64,000 bases of DNA, taken from Paralvinella palmiformis. Taxonomy: Eukaryota > Annelida > Polychaeta > Terebellida > Alvinellidae. A program made the translations under genes and the position numbers. Positions 10,972-23,360 of this stretch are shown here, piece after piece; the first letter of the stretch is position 1; each line of letters opens with the position of its first letter. Location of the stretch: assembly GCA_025642065.1 (NCBI GenBank), contig JAODUP010001153.1, positions 34,855 through 98,854 of the forward strand, given 5' to 3'. Below the pieces are notes generated by a model, which was not told where the DNA came from, did not search any database, and saw only the letters and a program-made list of their open reading frames with translations.

Positions 10972-11583
10972 ACCTCAGCCAATTAGAAGCTTTGTAACAA
11001 ACCTAGCTCTTCTAGCGGGTAGAGGTACTGGCAACATGAACGTAAACATATGTGTTTCTTATTGAATTGTGATTTGGTAAACTGTAAATAAGTATAATTT
11101 TACAAGTACGGAACTTCAGTTGTAAAGGTTATCTATTACTTAGTTTGAAAATCTGCTGATTCCTGAATTAGTTTCCGACTGTTTCTAGAAGGGCTGTGTT
11201 GGCGATCGGAACCAGCTTCAACTAAAATCTAGAATACCTAGATCTACTCCCGACACTAGATTCTAATTTATATAAACTAATCTAGTCTATTTTCTCGTTT
11301 ATGCTATTCATTTTTAGAAAATCTATTTGATGACTGTTATTAGTATAAAAAGAAATATTCATAAGTGATTGTATTTGTATCTTTTTATTTAACTTTTTCT
11401 CAAATACTGAGTCAGTGACAGTGGTGAGATGTCTGTGTAATCAGTAATGGGTTGGGGCCAAGTACATGGGAAAGTAATCGAGTACATGTGTTTTGTATGA
11501 GTACTTATTATATCAATGTACCCAAGTACGAGTACATTTCAAAGTATGAATATATTTTTAATTACAATTACTCGACATAACTA

Positions 11584-12655
11584 CAGTAAATTCCTGTTTA
11601 TTCGAATTTGAAGGGACCTGTCTAATTACTTCAAATTATCCGTAGTTCAAATTATCCAGTATGTGTGATTTTTTAACAAAATATTCTGAAGATTGCAATG
11701 TTAAATCTTTACATGATGAGTTTGTGATTCCTTCACTTTGTCTGAGAGATTGACTATTTTTATCCAAGTTGACAGAGTACTAGCTGGCACACCATACTAT
11801 TTTGCTATCTCTGCCTTTTCTTGTCCACTTCGTCCAGTGCTTGTAGCTTGATATCAACAGAGACACGTGAATGTTTATGCTTAGACATGATGAGTTATGA
11901 TATCAATGTCTTTGTTGTTTGTGTAGGTTGGGCAGTTGAGCAGATAATGTACCAGGTCATACACTTGTTGACAGTGCTGGCATAGTGTTAAGGGTGGCAG
12001 CCCTGTTAAGTTTCTTGTGTAATTCCAGAAATGTAGTCGTCTGAGTTGGGTGTCGGCCAATCTGTTGTTGAGGATATTATGTCCAACTACAGTGCTCTTC
12101 TGGTACCAATCCTTTGATGTGTAGTCTACGATATCAGTGGAATTGGCACTGGTATTTATACACAGCCTCCACAGACAAACATGTGCGTGTAATCATGAAA
12201 CATAATCAGATGTGCGATGCTCGTAAGTGCAATCGATATCGCTCACATTTTGTGACACATGGAGTAAATTGCTCTTGATCAAATACAGAGATCAAAGATA
12301 TATACCTACATCAAGTACAGAGATAAAATAAGTGTAATTAACCATCAATCACAATTGACTACTTTTACTAGTAATCAACCACCTGACGCACTTGCACTGG
12401 GAGTTCACTATGATTGTTTTTATTGGTTTGTATTGTGAACAATCGAATTTGAATTATCAGGCATAATTCACATGCATTTTAAGTCCATGGGACACCGAAA
12501 TACCTTCAAATAAAACAGAAATTTGATTTAATCTATTCAATTAAACCGATGTTAGTTACTATAGGAATGAATGGGGCTCTGGCGGGACCTAGTAGTCACT
12601 TCGAATTATGTGGTGTATTTGATTTATCCGACTTGGATTTTTGCGAAGTTTACTG
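11584..12655 (-). mobile_element. pogo/Tigger-like (Tc1-mariner superfamily) element, degenerate
   Basis: The ends are CAGTAAA (11584-11590) and its complement TTTACTG (12649-12655), each bordered by TA, the target site of this superfamily. Minus-strand sequence at about 11690-11888 encodes a start of MSKHKHSRVSVDIKLQALDE, then after a frameshift YGVPASTLSTWIK, the helix-turn-helix start of pogo-type transposases. The remaining transposase, including the DDE core, is absent. About 260 bp of I-clade retroelement lies inside. Confidence 0.7.
11895..12150 (-). mobile_element. I-clade non-LTR retroelement, C-terminal fragment
   Basis: The minus strand reads LADTQLRRLHFWNYTRNL and then CQHCQQVYDLVHYLLNCP, the C-x2-C-x7-H-x4-C knuckle found at the end of I/Jockey-type ORF2 proteins. 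It lies inside the pogo-like element. Confidence 0.65.
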
Positions 12656-13328
12656 TACTATGTATTGTGAATGGTGGACCACTGATTTATTTAAAGTTTG
12701 CTGTTTCATAAGGCAGTAGCTATGCATACGTTTAGACCTGTAGTCTAAACATACATGAGCCATTATGCATATGTTTATATTTCCAGTGACACGAGTTGTA
12801 GTTTTAATGGCATTAGTCCAGTGACTTGAAAGAAAATGCTTTAGGTCAATGCATTACCGTAGGAGGACAGTTTTAGGCCTAAAATATCACAATTTCTGGT
12901 AGTACCGTCCATTAAGCCGACCTAAATTTCTGAACTTTTCCCTGTAGTATTTCCAGGTGACGTTTTGAATGCAGGAAATAGTTTTGTTTTCATAATTCGT
13001 TATTCAATCGTACCAGTGTGTTTGTTAGTGCATATGTAGAACCTCAAACTTAAATTAATGGCATGATTAAACATTCAATGAACCGTGTATGAAGTCAATG
13101 ACTTAGAAATAATTAGACATATTGTCAATTAGATCTAAACTCTAGTAGATCTACATAAACCTTTGATGGTACATTTTGGTCACTAACGTGGCAATAACTG
13201 AGACAATGTAAATTACCATGGGCAGTTAGTAGATCTACCTAACTCTCTATTGAAAATAATTAATAATCCCAATATTAGTATAAATATGCCCAAACAAAAT
13301 ATGTATATGGGTGCAAACAAATGATATA

Positions 13329-13366
13329 CGATGCTCTTGGGCACGAGTTGTCTTGTTACCGATGCT
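13329..13366. repeat. Solo 24-bp MULE terminus flanked by a 7-bp duplication
   Basis: Positions 13336-13359 match the last 24 bases of the right end of the MULE-like element (10939-10962) with about two differences and stop at the same GTTAC. CGATGCT precedes (13329-13335) and follows (13360-13366) it. A (TA)n tract begins at 13411. Confidence 0.55.
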
Positions 13367-13407
13367 GCCTTCGAACAACATCTATCCATAATTACAAAAA
13401 TCAGATA

Positions 13408-13444
<37 letters not shown>

Positions 13445-14519
13445 ATTTTCATTATAAAGCCATGTATAATTACTTGTTTCACTTCTATTTTCACTCCATG
13501 ACTGTATGAGTTTAAATCAAAATGATGAATGATGTCCGTTTGCATCTACTGTGAATCTATGATCTAGACTTAAGACTAGAGTCTAGACAGCTGCTAACAC
13601 ACTGAAAGTTTTGTCCCAATTACTGGATTTCTTGACATTGAAATAGCACCAGCCATTAAGCCAAACCCTCAAAATGTTGGCGCAAAGTCTTGGCTTAATG
13701 GCCGGGACCTGCAGTACTCTGACTGCCATATCTTTAGTACTGGGGTTTAAACTTACGTTGAGTTTATTCTTCACACGTGTGTTGATATACATAAGCTCTA
13801 CAACTCTGAAAGAGATGTACTACTGCGTCTTAGACTTTAAACCTATAAGTTTGTAGACAGTTCCATTTCATGATGGTTCATGTTGACATGTAGAAGGCGG
13901 TGGATCTAGATCTACATAGAAACACGTAGAAGCAGGTTTAATCCATGTAGAATAAGATATCAATAACAAGTAAAATTATTCAATAATTAACAACTATTCA
14001 AACATAAATTTCAATTTTTTTAATCCATGTTTAATATATAATGTTGCCATTTATAAATAATTAAATAGAATGTCATTCTTATTTCCAAGGCACCGAACAT
14101 ACATGTAACTATGGTAATAATGTTCTCCCAAAATGCATTCAATGTACACAGTGAATTCAGGTACTATTGCATCTGACGAACATCAATCTTTCAAAAATTA
14201 GGTATTCCCACAGATATGTATCAGGACACAATACTCTGCCCGCAACAACACTGAATAACCACTACAATATTCTGTTTATGGTGGAAGTATGAGTACTTTA
14301 TGAATGTACTCAAGTACAGAATACTTCCTGTCATGAGTACCTCAGAGTACTTCGAAATGTGTACAGGAGTACATTGGCCCCAACCCTGCTGTGTTGTGTA
14401 GATGATGTAGACAAGTCATAAGATTTACTTTTTATTTATCAACTCATTGAATACAGTTATCCACGTTGATCAGTTTATGATCTTCATATCTAGTGAAAGA
14501 GGTACATGATAAAGCTTTC

Positions 14520-14610
14520 AAAAACAAATCTGGGTGCCTCCGTTGTCTAACTATTAGCATGTTGGATCACAGATCCCTACCACCCTTGTGCGCTATAGTT
14601 TTCTCTAAAC
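14520..14610 (+). repeat. tRNA-head SINE fragment, S2-like
   Basis: The stretch GGGTGCCTCCGTTGTCTAAC and the following ACTATTAGCA resemble the head of the S2 SINE at 17885. The conserved tail is missing. Confidence 0.35.
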
Positions 14611-15044
14611 CTATAATTCTTCTGGCCCTAGCTAGATAGTGAGCATTGGTTTGGAAAGATATATTAGCTGTTCATTGGAAGGTGACAAATTCTTTTTTTT
14701 CCATAGTAATAACCATTTGCCATATACTCTGAAATTAACAGGTCTATTTAAAACAATTAAATGCCATTTTAAAACTGTTTCCATATTCTCAAATTAAGCA
14801 ATGTTGAAAGGTCTTAAACAATGTATGTACGCGAATGAGTTTTGGTAATCCCAGTTTGACCAACTATTGGCATGTTTACAGGGTAGGGTTTTAGACAAGA
14901 CGGCTAAAACTAGGTTTTTGATTGTTTTAACCTCATATAACTGGCTAAAATCTTCATGATTACATTTAACCATGGCTAATATGTAGGGAATGGATTGCAT
15001 ACACACCTGATTACAATTAAATAAATGTCATTATAGAGGTTAGT

Positions 15045-15700
15045 GATAGATCTTGGTCTACCACTACCAGGTTGAGGACATGGGAGCAGCACTCATACAT
15101 GACGAAGTTCTCATCTTCTTTCTCCAACTATGTCCTCATCTCTTGCATATTTCTGGCGTTGTCAATGGCAAAGGAGCATACATTGCAGCCATAGGTTCTC
15201 TCATCATGAGTTTTGGAGTCCTCAAACGTGGTCTTAAAGGCCTCGGCAGTCTTGTGGGTGGTGCCTATATCCTTGGCATCTACAAAGAAATCTTTACCTT
15301 GGCTTACCACTGATGTAGCGATGACCAGGTCATTTTGGATGGTACTCCTGCCATCTTGCTGCATGGTGACAGTCTTGTTTTTCAGCTGCTGCTTCATGAT
15401 GGCCTAATACTTTTCATGGCATTTGTTGCTGATGGCATCTCTGGTAGCCAGCTTGTACCCAGGTCATAGACTGGACACCATGGCATTGAACCGGGGATGC
15501 TCCACAACAATTAATGACATATTCCATCCAAAGAAAAACTCCTGGATGTTTCTGTGGTTGAGCAGAACTGATCTCCATGATGATGAGATTAAGATCAGGC
15601 ACAGGACCCTCTACACCCTATTGCTGAGGTTCACTGGTTCTAGTCTGCTTGACACGCTTGTCAAAGGAGTACCTTTCACACCTCTTCAAAGAGCAGTTTT
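15045..15700 (-). pseudogene. hAT-superfamily (DUF659-type) transposase remnant
   Basis: The minus strand reads, from right to left, FFFGWNMSLIVVEHPRF, then NAMVSSL, an in-frame stop, PGYKLATRDAISNK, and an open piece (15128-15397) with KTVTMQQDGRSTIQNDLVI, DAKDIGTTHKTAE and SFAIDNARNM. After another frame change comes FVMYECCSHVLNLVV near 15060. The order (TMQQDG, then TDNA-like, then CxxHxLNL) is that of the RNase-H-like core of DUF659/ZBED-type hAT transposases. Stops and frame changes show it is dead. The BED finger and C-terminal dimerisation region are not present. Confidence 0.8.
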
Positions 15701-16139
15701 ACCCACGTCATATTGCTCATAGCATCAAAAGGGGCACATATTGTCTAAACTGTATTAGAAACAGTTTTGAAAAATTATCCATCTGATTTTATGCACAGAG
15801 GAAAATACTTTTTTATTTTAGTCGGGCGGTTTTAACCACCATGTGGCTAAAACCCTGCATGTTTATCATTATGAACTTTTAGTTAGTCATCCCCCATTGC
15901 TACTTTAAATAGACGGCTTATTCAGGAGCATTAATTTCCCCTAATAACACGAGCTAGCAAAAACCAACTGTTTGTTTTATGTCCTTACTATATCCAAATT
16001 ATTCCTGTGCTTTGCCTGCATTTCAGCTGCCATTATAAATATAGTATTGACAATCATTGTTTTTTAAGTATTATGCATCAGTTTAAGCAAGGCCGGAAAA
16101 ATCGGTAGCCTGGGACATGTGGATTTTGTCTTCGTACTA

Positions 16140-16262
16140 GTGAGTAGTCAAAAACACTAGCCCAGTCAGGCTATCAGCATTTTGAGGCAAGATATGCAGT
16201 AGTCTCAAGTTTGTTTCCGTATAATGATTTTCTGCTATTTTGGAGCTCTTCGCAGTGTAAAA
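16140..16262 (+). repeat. Dispersed repeat R1, copy 1
   Basis: A segment containing GAGTAGTC, TTTTGAGGCAAG and ATGATTTTCTGCT recurs in inverted orientation at about 41815-41945 with roughly 80 percent identity by eye. Class unknown. Confidence 0.6.
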
Positions 16263-17884
16263 AATTCCAAGATGGCTGACGAAACAAATATTTTTGTCTA
16301 CAAATATATGTTTGATTCATTTTATTTGTAAATAATCTCTGCTAAAGCTTGAGTCAACACTTCAGGTATGTTTAATATCATCAGTAGTTTTCACATGCAG
16401 TGCCAACTTACGACCTATCACAGTAAATAAATGGCACTCAAGTCTTAACAATCCCAATATCAAAGCCGATGCAGTGACATGATAATGATCTAGCAGTATT
16501 TCTTTGGTGTGGGGGTATTGTGTAAAAACAAATTAAATAGTTGACAGCAGATGTCAGACACCTTATTCCAGGTTTTCTGAACTGTCAGAAAATTAAAAGA
16601 TGACCCTCCACTCTTATTCATTCTCATCTACCACTAGTATATACCACATAGTGATAGTCTAGATCTACTTACTTGTGATAACACCAGCATAAGTTTTAAA
16701 TTATTTTTATTTTAATCCGTTTTGGCAATACCCACGTTTGTAGTGTATAGAATGGCTGGATCATGAAGGGACCCAGTACTCCAAAAAGTTGAAACAAATA
16801 AAAGTTTGATGACAAGAGTTATGACAGCACAGAGGAAATGCAAATTCATCCCACATTGGTGCAATTTATTTCCATGGTGGAATACAATAGTGATGTTCTG
16901 CATCACATGCAGAAAGTTACATGCAGATAATTCAAGTGCATTGTATATTGGATCTACCAATTTTCAGATTGAAACGCTGAAAACACAGCACTTCTGCACA
17001 CCACCATCTGTGCTCCAGTAAAATATGATCTGTTATATACTCAATAAAACTGCAAAAACATCATTATTGTCTTTATTTTGCATATTTATGATTGATTCCA
17101 GCACAATTTTAATAGCTAGTTATTTTTTGTTGCACTAGTGGAGCTGTAAAAATATTTTTCTGGCCCAGGTTTAAGTCTGTCATATACTACAAGCAAAAGT
17201 GAGATTTCTCAAAGTTGTGTCACATTTACAAAGATCCATTAAAATTGGTTACATTACTTTTGGATTAATTAATATTGTTCCAAGATAGAATTACTTTTTG
17301 ACAACCCTGGTTATAGTTTTTCAAATAATTTGTTTGTGTGATGGAGTGTATTATATATAAAAAGTGTATTGAACAGAAAAGCAAGGGAATTTGCAGAGGT
17401 TAGGAAGAAAAAAAATGTATTGTATGTCTCCATCTACCTATGAATGAACATATTTTTCCATGTATGGGCAGCTGTTAACTGATCTGCATTATTAGCATAA
17501 CATTTGCATATTAAATTTAATATTAATTACTGTTCATTCACAAGGCCCACGCTAATTCACAGTGAGTTCATATTTGTTTTTGTTAAATTGTATTCTTTTG
17601 GTATTGCTCCACCTTATTATAGTGGACTTCGATATGTGCCCTTTCAGGCCATATCCTGTTCCTTTATTTAATTAGCATCTGACTGCACTCTTGATATACA
17701 GTTTGAAGCTTACTTTTATCAGTATTATATCTATAACCACTAAAAGTCCACTGATATATGTTTTACTATTTTGAGGAAGCTTAGCACTTGTTGTTGTACT
17801 AATGTATTAATCAAAACAACATCATCTAGAATGACAGCCTGATCCTATATAAATTGATGTTCATCTGAAAGAAATTATATTGGG

Positions 17885-18050
17885 GTGTCTCTTTGGCCTA
17901 ACTAGTAGCACAGTTATCGTAGATCTAGCACTTGGGTTCAAATCCTGGTGGGCTGTAACAGAAGGGTGTTTCATCTTTCACTTTGCCTCATTATCTTTGT
18001 CGATCACTCAGCCCATTTAGCCTGCAACAAGCACAAAATTACTGTAAAAT
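17885..18050 (+). mobile_element. tRNA-derived SINE, family S2, copy 1
   Basis: The head has a B-box-like GGGTTCAAATCC at 17934-17945 and an A-box-like region about 35 bp before it. The tail GAAGGGTGTTTCATC, then CCTCATTA and CAGCCCATTTAGCCTG is shared with copies at 24785, 58470 and 58855. Confidence 0.65.
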
Positions 18051-18503
18051 AGAAACAGTTCTACTGTTTTGTTTTTTATATAAATTTAATGTCAGTTAGC
18101 GGCAACTGTTGAAATTTGTATATTTTCAGAGATCCATAAAAAATATATATGATTGTTTAATTTGTTTTTATTGCATCTAACTAGGACAATACAGTATCTG
18201 CAATTATTTTTATATTTAAAGCAGAAGAATGTGGGGCTCTCATTTGTTTGAGAAATTCACATTAATTTGTTTTAATCAGGGATGAGAATTTCCTGCGTTT
18301 TGAAATATTTCCAAAAAATCAACCTTAAATATAATCTCAGGATGCCTGCAGGTGGCTCTAAAATTGCTTAAATTTTCCAGCTTTTTTCTTTCTCTTTTGT
18401 TCTTCAACCAAATAGATCTTACATTTTAATGACAACTCTTACACTGACATATATTAAAGTGCCAGGATTCTAACTCTGTTATTATTTGATTTCCTTTCAG
18501 ATT

Positions 18504-20402
18504 TTTCTGTAAACAAGTACCATGTCACTAACAGATTCTGATGAGTCAGACATCATGTTGTTTAAGAATGATGTCCATCACCTGTCGTTGATGGAGGTCA
18601 TGAAGTCAATGTATGATACGAAGGAGCTAGTTGATATAACCATCTGTGTGCAGGACCACCACTTTCAGTGTCACAAGAACATTCTGGCTGCGGCCTCTCC
18701 TTATTTCAGGGCAATGTTTACAACTGACCTCCATGAGAAGACCCAAAATGAGGTGCACATGTATGATGTTGATGCCTCAGCCATGGAATTAATCATACAG
18801 TATGCCTATACTGCAAGGCTGGACATATCACCGCAGAATGCTCAAAATTTGCTTTCCTTGGCTTCACTCTTACAAATGATGCCCGTACACAAGGCATGTG
18901 CTCGCTTCATGGAAACTCAACTTGATGTGACCAACTGTGTCGGCATCTACTGCTTCGCTATCATACACAACTGCATGGAGTTGAAAAACAAAGCCGAAGA
19001 GCATATTGAGAAAAACTTTACGCTGGTTCACAGAGGAGAGGAATTCTTACAACTGGGACATGAAAAAGTGGCTACCTTTCTTGGCTCCAGTGAGCTGAAT
19101 GTTGAAAAGGAGGATATTGTGTTTGAGGCATTAATGAAATGGGTCTCATATGACAGATCAAGAGTGGAGCACCTTGCAGAACTACTGCCACTTGTAAGAT
19201 TTCCGCTGCTTAGCTCTCGGTACATCCAAGAAAAAGTACTCGCCAATGAGATGATTGCATCTTGTGATGTGTGCCAGAAGATGCTCAGTGAGCTGGAAGA
19301 ATTTGAAAGCAACCCCGAGTCCTACCAAGGGGAACACACATTTAACGTCCTCTTGCGATGCGGTATGATCAAACCTGAACAGTGTGTTCTCTTGATAGGA
19401 GGTATTGATCAAAATCGTCCGTCCATTAACTGCTATAATCCACTCACTAGAGAGGCATATTACATGGCTACCTTCCAGGATAAGGAAGATTCGATTGGTT
19501 ACTTTGAAGTAGAAGACCCCTCTTGTGTCGTAACAGATGATAACCAGATATTTGTTGCTGGTGGCCACTACTTCTACCGTGAGCATCATCAGGAAAGTCC
19601 CTCAGATGAAGACTCGTATGATGATTTTGAGGGTGAGAGCGTCAGCAAAGATGTCTATCATTATGATAACGATCATGACTGCTGGATACCCAAGGCTCCG
19701 ATGCTATTTCCCAAATCAAATTTTTCACTCGCTGCAGTTGGGGGCTTTATATTCTGTTTTGGTGGTGTAACACTTAACCAGCATCCAACTGAGATAGTTG
19801 AAAAATACAATATTTCACAAAACAGGTGGAGTTATGTTGGCATGATGCCAACTATGCTAGTTGATTTGGTGACTGTGGTTCATAATGATCTGATATACAT
19901 ATTAGGCGGGCGGACAGGGGTTGGTGCGCATAACATAGTGATGAGTTTCGATCCGAAAACGTGCGAGTGGAATCATCTTGCCGGAATGCCGACACCAAGG
20001 TTCAAGTTTGGCTCGTGTGTCATTGATGACGAGATATTTGTTGCAGGAGGACAGATCTATTCTCACACGAGCAGCCGGATCAATAGGATTGCTCTGAGCT
20101 CAGTTGAAATATACAACATCCATAAGAACCAATGGAGACAGGGGCCAAACCTACCAGAAGAGATCTACAATGTTGGTTTGTTTGTTGTAAATAACTGCCT
20201 TTATGTTTGTGGAACGACGGAATATCACAGATCTTCATATCGTGTCTATCGCTACAATGTCGTTTATAAACTTCCATTGGGCAGCACGGTTTGGGAACAA
20301 GTAGAAACCGACCTCTGTGACATCCGTGACTTTTCATGCATTCTTGCCAAGATGCACACGCGCAAACTGTCACAGCTTTTCCGACCAGAGGTTGATACAT
20401 AG
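18504..20402 (+). CDS. BTB-BACK-Kelch protein (KLHL40/41-like), CUL3 adaptor
   Basis: The coding region 18522-20402 gives 626 residues in one exon. A strong acceptor (TTTCCTTTCAG at 18490-18500) precedes the ATG, so there is an upstream noncoding exon. Domains: BTB about residues 27-130 (DITICV, FQCHKNILAAASPYFRAMF), BACK about 138-245 (LNVEKEDIVFEALMKWV), kelch propeller about 285-610, with repeat signatures LIGG, VAGG, CFGG, LGGR and VAGGQ. Such proteins recruit substrates to CUL3 E3 ligases through the kelch face. The IRDFSCILAK ending and the KLSQLF tail resemble the KLHL40/KLHL41/KBTBD group; this assignment is from motif memory. An acidic insert (residues 359-371, SPSDEDSYDDFE region) lengthens one propeller loop. 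No stop or frameshift is present. Confidence 0.9.
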
Positions 20403-21900
20403 AATGAGATTCGAAGCTAATTGTTTAGGATGCCTTTTCCAGTTGTGTAAAAATTGCTTCAATCTTTCAGTACCAGAAATGAGTTACAGACAAAAATATT
20501 ATACAAGTCCATCTTCTACACTCCACCAGTTAGGAAGCTGAATGCTGAGAATGGAAGCAGTGGATTCAAGAATTATTATTATTCCAGTTCTTTCATAACA
20601 TGGACTGGATAATTTTTAATGTACATTTCCTATGATATTTTTGACATTTTAGTCATTCCTAATAATCTCCCACATATGGCTCAGATTTGTACTTTTCTAT
20701 GTAGGTCAGGGTCTAAATTTCATCCATTGTGCTCTCCTCCATGTTATAAGAGGTGACATTGAATGACCCTTTTCTGCTGTGTTGTTAAGCACTAATTGCT
20801 CGCTCAGGCCTGTACTCGATGTTATAACTGTAGTTGTAACTATGTCATGAATAATAGAATTGTAAATGAAACATGTGAGGATGGTGTAGCCAGATTCAGA
20901 GTCTTGATTGCATCTGAATGTTGATCAGTTACGGACATGTTGCACTTAATTCCAAAACTTTGTATCATGGAAAGCCTTTAATCTTATTTATAGTACTCTT
21001 TGTAGCATCTGCCCTAAATTAGAATCATTTTTGAAGTGAAATATATCGAAAGCTTCATGGTCGCATAACTATTATTATTTATAGTTATTAAATGTAAAGT
21101 TGGTGGACTGTGACATTCTATTTTATTCTTTCCTCAGTTCAGTTATACAGCCAGGTCATTGAGTAAACAGTATTTACACTACTCAAAACAACAACAGGTC
21201 ACATAATTCTGATTTGTCTATGTCAGTTAGCAGAATATTTACTGCTGATATAAGTGTATTTTAAATGGTGGGTCACTTGATTATAATTGAATGATAAAAT
21301 AAATAGTGGAATTTAATCATTATAGTCTGAAATTGATTTATGCTGTGATTACAGCATATCTTGATTCTGCTACTCATCATAAACTGTGTTAGGTGATTGG
21401 TGTTGATTTTCAGTTCTTCATTCCACGAAAGTTTTATTGTAGTAGCAGTAATAGTAATAATTTTACTGACATTATTTCAAGTGAGGATAATTCAATAAAT
21501 GTGTTAATTCATGTGTAAATAAGACATACAGTGTCCAAATTTGTTCTTTCACCTTTACATATCAACACACTATTATAATGTCTGATATCTTTAGGTCAGG
21601 TTCTGATATAGTCCAAATTTAATATTTTGTTACAGGCTCCTGACGGTGTCCTTATCATTTTGGCTCAATCCTATATATTCTGGATGCTTCTTTGTAACAG
21701 CATACATATTTACACCAAGTAAAGGTTTTGTAACAAAAAACAATTTTAATCTGCTGGATTGATATCCTGCTAAAATCGTTAAAAACATAATTTCTTGCTT
21801 TACAATAGGTGTTTATAAGAAAAATATGGGGACCAATTTAATTTCTATAGAAGACGACATTAAGAGAGTTCTTTATGTGAACAAATATTACTCTACAACA

Positions 21901-21933
<33 letters not shown>

Positions 21934-21969
21934 GCAAACCTGTTGCGTGGAAGATGCTATGGATGAGAA
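20403..21969 (+). other. Presumed 3' UTR and flank of the KLHL-like gene
   Basis: No coding potential. An AATAAA at 21298-21303 is a possible poly(A) signal about 900 bases after the stop; other AATAAA hexamers lie near 22808 and 22972. A (TA)n tract is at about 21908-21933. Confidence 0.4.
21298..21303 (+). terminator. Candidate poly(A) signal AATAAA (KLHL-like gene)
   Basis: Canonical hexamer downstream of the KLHL-like stop codon. In such AT-rich DNA chance hexamers are common. Confidence 0.35.
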
Positions 21970-22452
21970 CAGACCTGTGGCAGATACATTTCAAATGTAT
22001 CTAGATAAGTTACAGTGAAATCTGCTCAGATACGTATCTAGATGCATGATTTAGGATTATAGGAATGTATCTAGATACAGTTTATGTGTCATGTATGTTG
22101 TAATTGGGTGTATATTTATTTCACGTTTAGCATAAGTTATTCATGTTGATCATATTTCACAATTGCAATTTAAAAGTTACAAGCAAAGATGAGACAATTA
22201 CCATATAGCTCTCCTAATAATTTATATTAAAGGCCATTCATTTAAGTGTCAGGGTGTATGTTAAAGTTAGATAGTATTAACGACAATCTTTATTAGTGTT
22301 AAAATATGTGATTTAATATCTGAATATTTAATAATCATGTATCTAAAATTTGATACTTTTTCAATTGAAAAGTTTACAAATGTATCTAGATATATACATG
22401 TCAGTTTCTTTGAAAACAGTATTTAGATACAAAATGTAACTGCCCAGGTCTG
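21970..22452. mobile_element. Non-autonomous hAT element with perfect 8-bp target duplication
   Basis: A 483-bp unit starts CAGACCTG at 21970 and ends CAGGTCTG at 22452. It is flanked by GATGAGAA on both sides (21962-21969 and 22453-22460). The subterminal regions carry repeated GTATCTAGATAC-type palindromic motifs (at least five copies). Eight-base duplications and CAG/CTG ends are hAT hallmarks. No open frame of interest lies inside. Confidence 0.85.
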
Positions 22453-23360
22453 GATGAGAAATGATTTCTAGACAACCAAAGTTCATTCTATACAAATGTG
22501 AAAAGTTGTATTAATGTGTGAATGATTAATGTAATGGGTGTTTCATTTATGAATAATTTTTTACCATATGTAAATTATTATTTCAGGCAGTTTACTTACA
22601 CAATTAATAAACAAATATAACAGATTTAATGTGAAAATTTTTACATCACTTATTCCATGAGTTATGATATGTGATTGGAGACTGACAGCATTGATTTTAA
22701 TAGAGAAGGAAGTTTTGATGGGAGAATCTTGTTTCTGTTATGTGCTGTCATCCAGGAAATGTTTTGTTGTTTCATAAAATAAAAAAATTTGTGATGAATT
22801 TGTTACAAAATAAATTAACAGTGGTCTGTAATATTAGTTTGGACATGTGTTCCTGGATGGACTGTGCCTGTTGGGAACAGCAATAAATGAATGATTCCTC
22901 AGGTGTTTAGCTTGTATCATTTCCATTGAACTTGTCAATTGCACAATCACTGTTGATGTGCACAAATGTTGAATAAAATTAAAAATGCATCTTTGTGCAG
23001 CATTTTATGTCTGATATTATGAAGTTTGTCCTTTATATACAGACTTGGGAATAAATATGGAGTATTATTTTTAGTCATTCTTTTTCAAGTTTATTTCCCA
23101 TGACGATGATGATGCAATCATGTGTCAATCTGTGGGATCATCAATTGATTTACGGATTGAAATGTCTGCAAATTTTGTGACATCACGAGCCACCATTTTG
23201 ATAATCAAATATGTGATCGTAAAGGATTCACATCCCCGAAGATTTATACACATGAAGTAGCCTGATACATGAATCATATTGAGAATCTCTGGTTGGAAAT
23301 GAGATGTATTGCAAGCCATAGCATTAAACTTTAATGGCAGCAATATGCTCATATAGACAT

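Larger units (their letters stand above)
11442..14388. mobile_element. hAT-like element with nested insertions
   Basis: The ends are inverted copies of GGGTTGGGGCCAA followed by sequence rich in GAGTAC/GTACTC motifs (left about 11442-11550, right about 14290-14388), both opening with CAG. The flanks share an imperfect TGTGT-containing direct repeat, so a hAT target duplication is possible but not exact. Inside are a pogo-like element (11584-12655), which itself contains an I-clade retroelement piece, and a 24-bp MULE-terminus remnant (13336-13359). No hAT transposase is visible in the interior. Confidence 0.55.
15723..18505. other. Intergenic / presumed 5' region of the KLHL-like gene
   Basis: No coding region recognised. 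It contains dispersed repeat R1 (16140-16262) and a tRNA-headed SINE (17885-18050). At least one untranslated exon of the KLHL-like gene must lie upstream because a good acceptor precedes its start codon, but it could not be placed. Confidence 0.45.

Noticed and set aside
10843..10986. CRISPR-like or satellite array, and an 84-codon frame over it
   Set aside because: Units vary in length and sequence, the host is an animal, and the array is the inverted partner of 7003-7105, so it is a transposon end.
15053..15722. Plus-strand frames of 86 and 99 codons
   Set aside because: They are antisense shadows of the hAT transposase remnant.
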